The position numbers and the translations under genes are program-made. Below the pieces are notes generated by a model that saw only the letters and a program-made list of their open reading frames with translations, did no database searches and was not told where the DNA came from. A DNA stretch of 64,000 bases from Clostridiales bacterium (GTDB lineage: Bacteria; Bacillota; Clostridia; Saccharofermentanales; Saccharofermentanaceae): contig JAFZVE010000056.1 of NCBI GenBank assembly GCA_017617995.1, forward strand, positions 1 to 64,000. The letters run 5' to 3'. This document shows, piece after piece, positions 10,701-18,420 of the stretch (position 1 is its first letter; each line of letters opens with the position of its first letter).

Positions 10701-13700
10701 CTGATGGATGCAAGCGAAGATCAGATCGTCTTCGGTGATATCCAGTCCAACGTAGCGATCCATCTCTATGAGTATGCTACAAATGATTCGGATACCGGAC
10801 TGACCGGAGGCACGAACTACTTCAAGCATAGAGAAGGATATCTCCTCTTAGGTTTCGATCCGCAGAGTGATCCGGATCAGATCGTCTGGGTAGATCCGCA
10901 GAATGGTGATATCACCGGAGACGCGCAGCCATATGTCCCGAACTATCCTGCAGACAGTGTTATCTCGGTTCAGCGTACAGATAATGAACTTCTCTATGCC
11001 ATCTGGGAGCCGATGGTATATGCGACGTTTAAGAACGAGACAGAAGGCACAGTGACCTTCGGCCTCAGCTCTGCGGATGATGCGCTCGAAGTTATCAACG
11101 TAAAACAGGGCATGTATAAACGTATACCGCTGAGCAATACAGGTGAGATTACTTTGGCGGCAGGTGAGTCCATCACGCTGGCGTTCCCGAAGGGCGCAGA
11201 GAAGTCAATTAAAGTTTCCGGCACCAACAATCTTGGCCCAGGTAAAGTTTTGATATGGAATACTTCTATCGAGCTTGAGGATGACAGACTGTACGATACT
11301 GCCGCGGAAACCGATCCTGATGAATCTTATACTCATACTGTAGACGGTCTGGGAGCACACTCTCACGATCTGGCTCATGGTGAGAAGAATAATCTGCAGA
11401 ACTTCAGCTTTGATGAAGACCTGATCGTGAACAGAAACCCGCTGACAATTACATTTACATCGCGGGACAATGCCTACGCGCTTATTTTGCAGGATAACTG
11501 GAATGGTGACGGCACGGGTGGCGGCACACAAGAGATCGACTATGGTCTGGCTGATATCCAGCCGGATGAAGTAACGGGCGAACCGAAATCCCAGGATCTT
11601 CCGACCACCAGCACACGTTTCGGTTACTCCTTCCTCGGATGGGCGTACAGTGAGACGGCCACTACACCGGACTTCCCGGTAACCGGAAACATGCAGATTC
11701 CGGATCTGAACCGTGACACCGGATTCTTCAGTACGGGAACGGTTCCGTACGGTGAGAACGACGAGATCATTACCCGTACGCTGTATGCCGTATGGGAGCC
11801 GCTGAAGGACGCTGTATACATCTTTAAGGATGTGCCGGATCCGGGCAATCCGAATAGACCGTTTGATTTTACTGTGGAGATCACGGGCAGCTATCATGTG
11901 GGAACAAACCCGTCTACGGGAATTGATGAATCAAAAACATTCTCGATCAAACATGGTGAGTATCTGAGGATAGTTACTACTGTTGACAATGCTACAAACA
12001 CATCGGGCGGACACAATACAGCCTTTATTCAGGCGGAAGTAGAGGTCTATTCTCCGGTTACCGAGAATGGATCGGTCACCTATGTCAAGGATACGGGTCG
12101 TTCAGGTATCGTACGTTGGGAGCGAAGTGTTACACCCAGTCAGAACAATGGCTTCGATAGCATGCAGATCATCGTTACAGAAACACCGGTAACGTACTAT
12201 ACCACAAGTGTAACGCTCGACTATGAAGAGCATGCCGGCGATCTGAAGCTGAGCAGCGATCCGCAGGAAACTTTTGCTGCCGGAGATACAGTTGACACGA
12301 ATGTGGTCTACTGGACCTATCCGGACGCCCACGGTACCGTGACCTACAATAACGTGATCGATACGTACGATGTCTCCGTTTCCAAGGAGCTGATCCGTAA
12401 TACCAGCGAAAGTGAAGATTTCCGCTTTACGGCAAGTTATATTCTGGATGAAAATACACCGTATCCTTACACTGTGGAGCGCTTCACGGATGAATCGCCC
12501 TTCATCGTCACGAGCGGAGAGACAAATTCTGCGGCGCTTACGGGCATTCCTGCCGGTGCGGTACTGACCATTACTGAGGGAGAGAATGACGACTATGACA
12601 CCACGATCGCCATGGATGCCACAGAGACGGATGGAAAGGAAATCAGTTTTACCGTCACGAAAGACACTACAGTAGGATATACCAATACGCTTAAGTCCTA
12701 TCCGGTCAAGTTCATCAAGGTCGATCAGAACGGAACCCCGGGCGTCGTCGCTGCGACGTTTAATCTGGTCAATACTACAAAACAGTATAACCTGGGTACG
12801 AACCTTCAGGCATATGACAACACCGGTAGTGACGGCGTCTTCTATACAAGCGGAACAAATACCGGCAGTGGCAGTACGTATGAACCTCTGTATGCCGGCC
12901 AGACCTATACTCTGACTGAGATCTTTACTGAGTCCGGCTACATCGGTCTGGATGCACCGGTGACGATCAAGGTCAGCGGTGATGAAGATGCGGCAACGCC
13001 GTTTACCTTCTCCAATCCGGATGTAACGGCTGAGTGGGACAGCGTAAACGAAGTCTGGAAATTCTACGTTAAGAACAAAGAGGTGAAGGACATCACCATC
13101 GTTAAGGCGTTTAATGACCCGCTGCTTACCCAGCGCACATTCAAGTTCTCCTGGAGCTATGAATATGACAGCAATGGCGATGAAGTCATAGACCCGGCTA
13201 CAGAGATCTATAGCGGTACGTTCACTCTGACGCCTATCTCCGGATCTACAGCGAGAAACAAGCTGACGATTCCTGTAGGTGCGAAGAATCTGCTCGTTAC
13301 GGAACTCCATACAAACAACGGCGCGGATCAGTATGGTTGGGTTGCGACTGCTTATGACACCACCGTCCGCTTGGAAATCGTCGAGTTGCACATCGACGAA
13401 ACGGAAGAAGACTATTACGAGACGATTGATGTGATTTCTACTGAAGCGACGATCACCTTTACCAATACCCGAAAGACGGTTCCGGTAACGGTCAATAAGA
13501 AAGTCGTCGGTGCAGGCGGAACATTCACTTTCGAGGCGCTCCTTACTTATAGCGCAGCGGTCTCCAACTATACGCTGAATGATAACGATATGGTCGAGGA
13601 TGAGACGGATGACCTGATCACCGATGCGGATGGCAAAGCGACATTTACGCTGTCGCCTGAAAGAAACGGTACGGATTCCATCGTTCTGAATGTGCCGTAC

Positions 13701-13985
13701 GGTGCTTACCTGACTGTCACGGAAACATCGACCGGTCCTTTCGGTACTACGGTTCAGTTGGGAGAAGAGTCGGCAGAGTCGAAACTGACGACAGGCCAGT
13801 TGACGATTACGGAACCGATCACCATCACATTCACCAACAGTGAAGTGACGATCGCGCCGACAGGTTATGGCGATAAGACCGTGCCTTATATCTGGGTATT
13901 TGCTCTGAGTATGGCAATCGTCATTGGCATCGACGGACCGTATTTCTACCGGAAGAGAAAATCGCGCGAAGAAGAGGAAGAATAA
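4737..13985 (+). CDS. giant multidomain sortase-anchored adhesin (pilus tip candidate)
   Basis: A 3082-residue surface protein. It begins with a long signal peptide (hydrophobic VSTVLTASMLLSLFPVGLIL). Residues about 55-480 hold three related modules, each with a DISIVKDGVE-like or equivalent strand and ending in a F(D/E)xxxFSVY/F motif. Residues about 700-2330 carry InlB B-type (Listeria-Bacteroides) repeats, visible as FxGWY and LYAxW motifs near 711, 828, 1315, 1547, 1782, 1886, 2036 and 2298. Residues 2360-3030 contain at least five Cna-B/SpaA-like domains with E-box motifs (YTLTE, LTITEGEND, LTVTETSTG). The C-terminus has IAPTG (3039-3043), a membrane helix and RKRKSREEEEE. A Tyr/Asn/Gly/Thr-rich insert lies near residues 1062-1275. 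By analogy with FCT pili it is the minor, tip-located adhesin; its ligand is unknown. Confidence 0.8.
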   Translation: MNWEKKWQMFKGKLTKTVRACVSTVLTASMLLSLFPVGLILPYSSSAYPVAIADTDQEGTPGNLIVLQRTMKDSSGNNYTFTATYDSNSGLPSDAELLVEEITSGEELDAYLTETQTTLESETISYAHFFDISIVKDGVELQPQDGSKVNMQILLEDAQTEDLNVVHFTDTPGNGSAEVVENITSSEGDTTIVEFDAEGFSVYGVVSTILTTTITSSDGMTYKITVTYDDSTGIPEDAELKVSEVSEADYLSYLTSATEAIGESIHNVAYGKLFDISIVKDGVEYQPVDGSSLKVKVELLDAEAVEDVKVVHFEGDAAQEIQASTDGMTVSFETDGFSVFSFLDFSLVTRMVNATINGAVTAVSGTKSGTLYENDDIILSGSMPSNGIVEAERVDVSINGQDALLAYDIKIYANSFMKALGINWQPSDGAIQVQLKSDALTSEWVDVYHMSNTESPAELVSGGIGVVENSVIFDADSFSVYVIIEHEDGEVVTPRVAFHYISPNYQENETDNVFSYTAPAYEFLNKHNEYQITQILRDGEELEQIVNPPNKKDAYGNEVSFFYGWYTVDVADRTTDDTTALNSNATSSPYYNGDITYTWPNPQKVDDQTPIDFEVTDSNGNGEIDEGDILTWTLGNATGTAELDAEGMAHVYIVPVYEDYYFLNFHMGNKEANEGLRNNLLTRRLVVFGQNTTATVRIGDVEGPSPDPAHEIFAGWETVDFSDPSNPQTDVYYETLDLEGNEKDILHNGTSETAGESGTGYRIIVTEADSALASLDLYPVFAEARWVYFNTGRSGNGAAYVGAQYRLTNDENKGTAFASFPTTSRPGYDFNGWYLSQEDYNGSGTQITDGTGAFVAAVKGKTFYGNGTTISTDPSAGEKLFEITSDGKLYLYKSLDSLTLYANWSPKTVDYTVVYWLENANDDDYTLMYYKVMQGVAGDTTAAAPTAENETYVQDGVTHYPYTENKLRFMHLSTDQDKSESGNQSGIQQKEIEGDGSTIVNVYYDRNVYRLRFDIGFSQTTNGTLGYVEMTSEEAAGYIGTVYGYVNGQYVALTSDGNGGWAYPGTVTTRHAYNGYRYQTVTNNNGTQYGVVNGQVEELSLTTGTEYYLSRYNTAGSAEYTGTIYDANNNTVTNPVYPTTYYRGMNRRNALYWLTRSAQVWSYNGNDYSGTRYLRVSNGDANTSYTLGFVDGAMRTVSNDASGWYYNTQDAVLNAYSGPLYKQSITGGTTTYYVSNLTNSYNGNTDRWENFLTSNTVNLGTTNPFSPSEYNGTYISGNQYTVYYYDIVAKYGENILDQYPGSQTQKRSGNNTYSFVGWIPQADSFYWEKVMSSIKGFFETMSEDLILTGGTPRQYQNNGGRPNTDPNDYVAVTIEGNNTVTGEYGVTQEFRCRYKSGGGYNYLYRIYLADPETREYSDEPTTKIVVTAGSGSTPNLQTAPSYQGYTLVDSKVLTSVNDTTGVTPTSTTYSYAVTELTDAGLGNGMIMVFRFQPNQHHLTFKYGSGAEPALVNTEFGAAEEYYYDQSLANANVYNDDAIAATPDGYSFAGWYENLDGVGNVFDFDTTMPDGDIILYAVYKPVRYRVIVDPNGAEIDHIDHTGNAYNGTYNGTSYNHDPFNRLANGERAADEGYNRSQATYINGTYGTTISEYAVSRNYVPIGNTAAENYDKRLYYYVNCQYNSSDGSGLPSDLRSALYIDVTDGTGMYVNDDPNQGYTELYQYYDFWHWYTQTNFDLMPASFTGMTAQNLSFDQWKSLYVDKHDDGVTPQLYRKCNEKENWVFLGWFKDNDDKPYNFNDPVEGSFTLTAHWRLDGGYTIQYTPVYWLDSEDSNRYLINGAMDEWIDPDPDAATGAFSYTDGALTTVYKQPTDLTKNGAPVEDNSINFLGWRIVSVSTTTVNGQTVVTYTPLEDGVLYDPGDDFIIDVQYADGNNIIHMQAVYEETGSSVRRPEVANLTLDANENGYLVDETGTEIENDTNIDWDGVGTVLMDASEDQIVFGDIQSNVAIHLYEYATNDSDTGLTGGTNYFKHREGYLLLGFDPQSDPDQIVWVDPQNGDITGDAQPYVPNYPADSVISVQRTDNELLYAIWEPMVYATFKNETEGTVTFGLSSADDALEVINVKQGMYKRIPLSNTGEITLAAGESITLAFPKGAEKSIKVSGTNNLGPGKVLIWNTSIELEDDRLYDTAAETDPDESYTHTVDGLGAHSHDLAHGEKNNLQNFSFDEDLIVNRNPLTITFTSRDNAYALILQDNWNGDGTGGGTQEIDYGLADIQPDEVTGEPKSQDLPTTSTRFGYSFLGWAYSETATTPDFPVTGNMQIPDLNRDTGFFSTGTVPYGENDEIITRTLYAVWEPLKDAVYIFKDVPDPGNPNRPFDFTVEITGSYHVGTNPSTGIDESKTFSIKHGEYLRIVTTVDNATNTSGGHNTAFIQAEVEVYSPVTENGSVTYVKDTGRSGIVRWERSVTPSQNNGFDSMQIIVTETPVTYYTTSVTLDYEEHAGDLKLSSDPQETFAAGDTVDTNVVYWTYPDAHGTVTYNNVIDTYDVSVSKELIRNTSESEDFRFTASYILDENTPYPYTVERFTDESPFIVTSGETNSAALTGIPAGAVLTITEGENDDYDTTIAMDATETDGKEISFTVTKDTTVGYTNTLKSYPVKFIKVDQNGTPGVVAATFNLVNTTKQYNLGTNLQAYDNTGSDGVFYTSGTNTGSGSTYEPLYAGQTYTLTEIFTESGYIGLDAPVTIKVSGDEDAATPFTFSNPDVTAEWDSVNEVWKFYVKNKEVKDITIVKAFNDPLLTQRTFKFSWSYEYDSNGDEVIDPATEIYSGTFTLTPISGSTARNKLTIPVGAKNLLVTELHTNNGADQYGWVATAYDTTVRLEIVELHIDETEEDYYETIDVISTEATITFTNTRKTVPVTVNKKVVGAGGTFTFEALLTYSAAVSNYTLNDNDMVEDETDDLITDADGKATFTLSPERNGTDSIVLNVPYGAYLTVTETSTGPFGTTVQLGEESAESKLTTGQLTITEPITITFTNSEVTIAPTGYGDKTVPYIWVFALSMAIVIGIDGPYFYRKRKSREEEEE
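6850..11700 (+). repeat. InlB B-type repeat region of the adhesin
   Basis: At least eight copies of a beta-grasp-like repeat are recognisable by FxGW motifs at about 6871, 7219, 8680, 9377, 10081, 10393, 10843 and 11630, most followed by an LYAxW/LYAVY strand. The copies are diverged at DNA level and unevenly spaced, so this is an old protein-level repeat and not a recent tandem duplication. Confidence 0.6.
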
Positions 13986-14074
13986 AACTTCCGGGCAAAA
14001 CAATGGTATGGAAGTTCACTGATGTGTGATATTATTAAATATGTCATGAAATTAAAAGGAAAGCGAGAACCGCT

Positions 14075-15046
14075 ATGAAAGAAAGAACTCCTTTAGTTAC
14101 CCATATCTTTACGGCAGATCCGTCTGCACATGTTTTTAACGGTAAGATCTATGTCTATCCGTCGCACGATATCCCGCATGACGGTGAGGATAACGACGAT
14201 GGCGACGAGTACAGAATGGAAGACTATCACATCCTGTCTCTGGATAATCTCGATGCGGACTGCGTCGATAACGGCGAAGCGCTTCACATGAAGAACATCC
14301 CGTGGGTCAGCAAGCAGATGTGGGCTCCGGACTGTGCATATAAGAACGGCAAATACTATCTGTATTTCCCGGCTCGTGATAAGGACGGCATCTTCCGTAT
14401 CGGTGTGGCCGTTTCCGATAAGCCGGAAGGCCCGTTTACACCGGAAGACAACTACATCGAGGGTTCCTACAGTATCGACCCGGCTGTTCTCGTAGACGAT
14501 GACGGACGTTCCTACATCTATTACGGTGGTCTCTGGGGCGGCCAGCTCGAGATGTGGCAGACCGGCAAGTTCGATGAGAACACACCGCGTCCGGTCGGAA
14601 AAGATAAGGCACTTGGACCGATGTTTGCTGAGCTCAACGACGACATGAAGTCCTTCAAGACCGAGCCGAAGCACCTCGAGATCCTTGACGAGAACGGGGA
14701 TCCGCTCCTTGCTGAGGATGAGGAAAGAAGATATTTCGAAGGTCCGTGGATGCATAAGTACAATGGACTTTATTACCTTTCCTATTCGACAGGTACGACA
14801 CACTATCTCGTATATGCGACATCCGAGAATCCGGACGGTCCTTTTACCTATAGAGGACGCATCATGGAGCCGGTCATCGGCTGGACGACGCACCACTCGA
14901 TCGTGGAGTATCAGGGTAAGTGGTATCTGTTCTATCACGACTGCGAGCTTAGTAACGGCATTAACCACCGTCGCTGCGTAAAGTACACAGAACTCAAGTA
15001 CAATGAGGACGGCACGATCCAGACCATCAAACCTTATGAACAGTAA
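14075..15046 (+). CDS. GH43-family glycosidase (arabinofuranosidase/xylosidase type)
   Basis: The 323-residue protein is a single five-bladed propeller domain of family GH43, which removes arabinose or xylose from plant hemicellulose. The three catalytic acids are visible: the base Asp15 in TADPSAHVF, the pKa-modulating Asp135 in SIDPAVLVDDDG and the acid Glu222 in YFEGPWMHK. There is no signal peptide, so it acts in the cytoplasm on imported oligosaccharides. AAAGGAAAGCGAG precedes the ATG and a strong terminator follows, so it is probably a single-gene transcript. Substrate specificity within GH43 cannot be fixed by eye. Confidence 0.85.
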   Translation: MKERTPLVTHIFTADPSAHVFNGKIYVYPSHDIPHDGEDNDDGDEYRMEDYHILSLDNLDADCVDNGEALHMKNIPWVSKQMWAPDCAYKNGKYYLYFPARDKDGIFRIGVAVSDKPEGPFTPEDNYIEGSYSIDPAVLVDDDGRSYIYYGGLWGGQLEMWQTGKFDENTPRPVGKDKALGPMFAELNDDMKSFKTEPKHLEILDENGDPLLAEDEERRYFEGPWMHKYNGLYYLSYSTGTTHYLVYATSENPDGPFTYRGRIMEPVIGWTTHHSIVEYQGKWYLFYHDCELSNGINHRRCVKYTELKYNEDGTIQTIKPYEQ

Positions 15047-15063
15047 GATCTGAACATCATGTG

Positions 15064-15100
15064 GAAGCGTTTCCGGGAAGAAACCGGAAACGCTTCTTTG
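15064..15100 (+). terminator. intrinsic terminator after the GH43 gene
   Basis: A perfect 13-bp stem (GAAGCGTTTCCGG with CCGGAAACGCTTC) encloses a seven-base loop at 15077-15083 and runs into TTTG. It starts 18 bases after the GH43 stop codon. Confidence 0.85.
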
Positions 15101-15124
15101 TTATCAGCGGAAGTGAGGAAGAAC

Positions 15125-15661
15125 ATGGGAAAAGAAAAGTGGGATGTCTATGATATCCACCGTGTGAAGACGGGCGATGTGGTCGTACGCGGGACGAAGC
15201 CGGCGCAAGGACAGTTCCGTATGGTAGTGCATATCTGTATCTTTAACTCCAAAGGGCAGATGCTGATCCAGCAGCGTGTCAAAGATAAGGACGATTGGGC
15301 GGACCTGTGGGATGTGTCCGTGGGTGGGTGCTCCCGTTCCGGCGAGACGTCACAGGATGCGGCACATCGTGAGGTCTCGGAAGAACTCGGACTCGATATC
15401 GACTTTGAAGGAGTCGTACCAAGATTCACCATCAACTGGGAACATGGTTTCGACGATTATTATGTCCTCAAGCAGGATCTGGATCCGGCTACGCTTATAC
15501 TTCAGCCGGAAGAGGTTCAGGCGGTCAAGTGGGCGACACGTGACGAGATTCTCGACCTGATCCGTAAGGACAGGTTCATCACTTACCACGAGAGTCTGAT
15601 CAATATGCTCTTCGAGATGCGTGGAGGCTACGGCGCACACAGCAGCGAGAAAAACAGGTAA
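15125..15661 (+). CDS. NUDIX hydrolase
   Basis: A 178-residue cytosolic NUDIX protein that would hydrolyse a nucleoside-diphosphate-linked or related diphosphate substrate using Mg2+ or Mn2+. The NUDIX box is complete: GGCSRSGETSQDAAHREVSE, then ELGLD. The N-terminal YDIHRVKTGDVVVRG and the overall form resemble the IPP-isomerase-like or YfcD-like NUDIX group; the true substrate is unknown. ATG 15125 is chosen because GAGGAAG lies just upstream, whereas an earlier in-frame ATG at 15059 lies before the terminator hairpin of the preceding gene. The next gene is on the opposite strand, four bases away. Confidence 0.85.
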   Translation: MGKEKWDVYDIHRVKTGDVVVRGTKPAQGQFRMVVHICIFNSKGQMLIQQRVKDKDDWADLWDVSVGGCSRSGETSQDAAHREVSEELGLDIDFEGVVPRFTINWEHGFDDYYVLKQDLDPATLILQPEEVQAVKWATRDEILDLIRKDRFITYHESLINMLFEMRGGYGAHSSEKNR

Positions 15662-15665
15662 CCCA

Positions 15666-16178
15666 TTAATCTTTTTTGGATTCGGCCTGTCCTTTGTTGA
15701 GCTTCTCTTGCAGCTTCAGGATGATCATGGCGAGTTCTTCGGCGTTCCGGATGTTCCTTAGAAAGATTTTCTCACCGTTATAGGGGTGGATGATGAGATG
15801 CGCGTAGTGGAAGACCTTCGTGCCGATCGTGGCGCGCACTTCGATATCTTCGATCTCCGGAAGGGCGATCTCGATTCTTCTTCTGGACGGAAAGAAGCGG
15901 TAGATCTGACCGTAGAGACGGTACTTGGTAACAAAGACCAGCGTGCTCAGACGGGCGACCAGAGCGAGGGCGAATCCGGCAAAAGCGATGAGCCAGAAGC
16001 CGAATGCGAGCATGCCGATGAGGCGGCCGACCCGGGAGGTCATATCGCTGAAGAGATAGAGGAAACCCATCGCACAACTGATGCTCAGGTCAGCAAAAAC
16101 AGGGATCAGAGACGATCTCATGTAAAACTGGATGGAATGGTCTTTGCTGCTTCTTTTCTCGATTGGTTCAAAACGCAT
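15666..16178 (-). CDS. PH-domain (bPH_2-like) membrane protein
   Basis: A 170-residue protein with two hydrophobic segments (about residues 24-42 and 52-75) followed by a C-terminal domain with the pattern VTKYRLYGQIYRFFPSRRRIEIALPEIEDIEVR, typical of bacterial PH-like (DUF304/bPH_2) domains. Function is unknown; such proteins are envelope-associated. Its start lies six bases after the stop of the upstream PotD-like gene, so the two are co-transcribed and probably translationally coupled. Confidence 0.6.
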   Translation of the reverse strand: MRFEPIEKRSSKDHSIQFYMRSSLIPVFADLSISCAMGFLYLFSDMTSRVGRLIGMLAFGFWLIAFAGFALALVARLSTLVFVTKYRLYGQIYRFFPSRRRIEIALPEIEDIEVRATIGTKVFHYAHLIIHPYNGEKIFLRNIRNAEELAMIILKLQEKLNKGQAESKKD

Positions 16179-16184
16179 GATGGA

Positions 16185-17321
16185 TCACTTGTCGGGAGCA
16201 CCGATCGCATCCCAGACTTCAGAGTATTTCTTCTCGTATTCTTCGGAGGAGAAATACACTTCCAGAGTGTCGAGCGTCGCTGCGTCAGGATAGTAGTTCG
16301 GATTGCTCGAGATTTTCGGATCGAGCATCTCTTTGGCTACGATGTTCGGCGTCGAATAACCGACGAACTTACAGTTGGCCAGTGCGATGTCCGGGTCGTA
16401 CATGAAGTTGATGAAAGCGTGGGCTCCCTCGACGTTCTTCGCATTGGTGGGGATACACATCATGTCGATCGACCAGTTCGAACCGGTCGGGACGACGAAG
16501 CGCATATCGATCTCGTCGCTCTTTCCGATCTCGCGGATGCGGTCCAGGATGACCAGATGATCGCCGGACCAGGCGACAGACGCGACCAGATCCCCCTGTG
16601 CCATCTTGTCCTTCAAGGTGTCAACACCACGTGAAGGGGAGATCCAGATCTTCTGGTTGACCAGGAGATCTTTGGCTTCGTTGAGCTGCTGTTCGTCGAG
16701 GGTATTAATGCTGTACCCGCTGTAGTTCAGCGCGACACCGATGGATTCGCGCATGCTGTTGTACATGCCGATCTTGTTTCTGTATTGTTCGTCAAAGAGA
16801 ACGCCCCAGACTTCTTCCGGATCACGGGTCCCGTCGGTAAGATCGACCTGATGGGCGTCGTAGACGAGACCGACTGTACAGTACAGATATGGAACCGCAT
16901 AATTCAGGAAGCGGTTCGTGATCTCGTCATCCTGAGAATACTTTACTTCACGGAACAAGGGATCCATGTTCTTTGTGACGTTGGGGAGCTTGTTCCAGTC
17001 CAGTTCGCGGATCCGGTTCTCCCGGATCAGCCGGGTCACCATGTACTCGGACGGGATGATGACGTCGTAGGCATTGTCGAGATTCGGATACATGGTCTCG
17101 TTGTTCTCGAAAGTACGGTAGATGACCTTGTATTGCGGGAAAGCTTTCTCAAATTTGGTGACGGTGTTCTCGGCAATGTACTCGTTCCAGTTGTATATGA
17201 CGAGCTCTTTTCTCGAGTCACAAGCAGTGGAAAAGACAGCGCCGGCTGCCATAACCAAAGAAATACTGACTGTGGAAATGATCTTCTTCCAATCTTTCAT
17301 CGTTACCGTACCCATTCTCAT
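16185..17321 (-). CDS. spermidine/putrescine-type ABC transporter substrate-binding lipoprotein (PotD-like)
   Basis: The 378-residue product has a lipoprotein signal peptide ending in FSTAC and a periplasmic-binding-protein type 2 fold. The start of the mature protein, LVIYNWNEYIAENTVTKFEKAFPQYKV, and PSEYMVTRLIREN are characteristic of PotD. It would capture polyamines at the cell surface for an ABC importer. No potA, potB or potC lies in this window; the only partner is the PH-domain gene. A consensus promoter lies directly upstream. Several in-frame ATGs (17321, 17315, 17300) compete as start; the most distal is given. Confidence 0.85.
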   Translation of the reverse strand: MRMGTVTMKDWKKIISTVSISLVMAAGAVFSTACDSRKELVIYNWNEYIAENTVTKFEKAFPQYKVIYRTFENNETMYPNLDNAYDVIIPSEYMVTRLIRENRIRELDWNKLPNVTKNMDPLFREVKYSQDDEITNRFLNYAVPYLYCTVGLVYDAHQVDLTDGTRDPEEVWGVLFDEQYRNKIGMYNSMRESIGVALNYSGYSINTLDEQQLNEAKDLLVNQKIWISPSRGVDTLKDKMAQGDLVASVAWSGDHLVILDRIREIGKSDEIDMRFVVPTGSNWSIDMMCIPTNAKNVEGAHAFINFMYDPDIALANCKFVGYSTPNIVAKEMLDPKISSNPNYYPDAATLDTLEVYFSSEEYEKKYSEVWDAIGAPDK

Positions 17322-17356
17322 CCCGGAAGATGTTTACAACCTGTCTTTTCGCCGTT

Positions 17357-17386
17357 ATTATAGTAAAGTCTTAAAAGGTGTGTCAA
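17357..17386 (-). promoter_or_regulatory. sigma-A-type promoter of the potD-like gene
   Basis: On the minus strand, TTGACA (17386-17381) and TATAAT (17362-17357) are separated by 18 bases, both matching consensus exactly, 35 bases before the annotated start. Confidence 0.8.
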
Positions 17387-17403
17387 TGAATAACGGGATT
17401 TCC

Positions 17404-17432
17404 TTGCAATTTCGGCGGGAAGGGATTATTCT
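17404..17432 (+). promoter_or_regulatory. promoter of proB
   Basis: TTGCAA (17404-17409) and TATTCT (17427-17432) with a 17-base spacer lie 36 bases before the proB start, back to back with the potD-like promoter. Confidence 0.6.
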
Positions 17433-17468
17433 ATTGAGTGCTGAATTTTCGGAAAGTAGGGAACTTCG

Positions 17469-18293
17469 ATGAGTGAAGAAGAGAAACAGGGCCGTAGCTT
17501 GATTACCGAGGCCAAGCGTGTCGTAGTCAAGGTGGGTACATCCACGATCACTTATGAGAACGGACGCATGAATATGCGCAATATGGATCGTCTTGCCCGT
17601 GCTATCGCTGATCTGATGAATTCCGGACGCGAGGTCGTTCTGGTCACGTCAGGTGCGATTGGTGTCGGTGTGGGCTGTCTGGATCTTCCCGAACGACCGA
17701 GTGAGATGCGTGATAAGCAGGCAGTCGCTGCGGTCGGACAGTGTGAACTGATGAATGTTTACAGCCGCTGCTTCGCCGAGTATTCCCGTGTAGTGGCACA
17801 GATCCTTCTGACGAAGGACGGTATCGACGATCCGATCACGAGAACGAATATCAGTAATACCATGGAGGCCCTTCTGGAGAAGGGAATCCTGCCAATTGTT
17901 AACGAGAACGACACAGTGTCGATCGCGGAGATGCCGCATGCCGGTTCCTTCGGCGATAATGACACTCTCTCGGCACTCGTTGCCCGTGTTGTGGATGCGG
18001 ATCTTCTCATCATCCTTTCCGATATCGATGCGGTTTATGATTCCAATCCTCGCGTGAATCCGGATGCCAAGCGTATCTCTGTAGTTACCGAGGTCGATGA
18101 TGAACTGATCTCCGGTGCCGGCGGTGCCGGTTCCGCACTGGGTACAGGCGGTATGCAGACGAAGATCCTGGCGATGAAGATGCTCATGGATCACGGGATC
18201 GCGGGCGTCATCGCTGAGGGCTCACAGTCCCAGATCCTCGAGGATATACTCGACGGAGAAGATATCGGTACGCTTTTCGTTCCTCATAAGTAA
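17469..18293 (+). CDS. proB: glutamate 5-kinase
   Basis: First enzyme of proline biosynthesis: phosphorylates L-glutamate to gamma-glutamyl phosphate. The amino-acid-kinase fold is clear from VVVKVGTSTIT, VTSGAIGVGVG, PIVNENDTVS, FGDNDTLSALVA and GTGGMQTKI. At 274 residues it has the kinase domain only and lacks the C-terminal PUA domain of the E. coli enzyme, a form common in Firmicutes. proA is not adjacent. The stop codon lies inside the left arm of a large nested inverted repeat. Confidence 0.93.
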   Translation: MSEEEKQGRSLITEAKRVVVKVGTSTITYENGRMNMRNMDRLARAIADLMNSGREVVLVTSGAIGVGVGCLDLPERPSEMRDKQAVAAVGQCELMNVYSRCFAEYSRVVAQILLTKDGIDDPITRTNISNTMEALLEKGILPIVNENDTVSIAEMPHAGSFGDNDTLSALVARVVDADLLIILSDIDAVYDSNPRVNPDAKRISVVTEVDDELISGAGGAGSALGTGGMQTKILAMKMLMDHGIAGVIAEGSQSQILEDILDGEDIGTLFVPHK

Positions 18294-18420
18294 AAGAATC
18301 GCCATAAATCACAAGATCGAATAGAATCCTTCAGGCGCTGTCCTCGGTGTTTCACACCTGCGGAGGCGCCTTTCGGTTTTATTCGATCTTTCTGATAACA
18401 GGTGATGGCGATTCTTTTAC
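18290..18420 (+). repeat. nested 131-base inverted-repeat structure after proB
   Basis: An outer perfect 16-bp inverted repeat (18290-18305 with 18405-18420) encloses a perfect 11-bp repeat (18313-18323 with 18380-18390), then AGGCGC/GCGCCT (18333-18338 with 18366-18371), then GGTGT/ACACC (18346-18350 with 18354-18358). The inner GCGCCT is followed by TTTCGGTTTT, so it can act as terminator. The proB stop codon is within the outer arm. The whole could be a long terminator, a structured RNA, or a small non-autonomous element with 16-bp terminal repeats. Confidence 0.75.

Noticed and set aside
8640..10829. 729-codon open frame on the minus strand inside the adhesin gene
   Set aside because: It is the antisense shadow of a long, repeat-rich coding region. 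The plus-strand protein has signal peptide, domain repeats and sorting signal; the minus frame has no ribosome site and an implausible Ile/Arg/Val-rich composition.
12102..14003. 633-codon open frame on the minus strand
   Set aside because: Same reason: antisense to the Cna-B domains of the adhesin, Arg/Ile/Asp-rich, with no recognisable motif.
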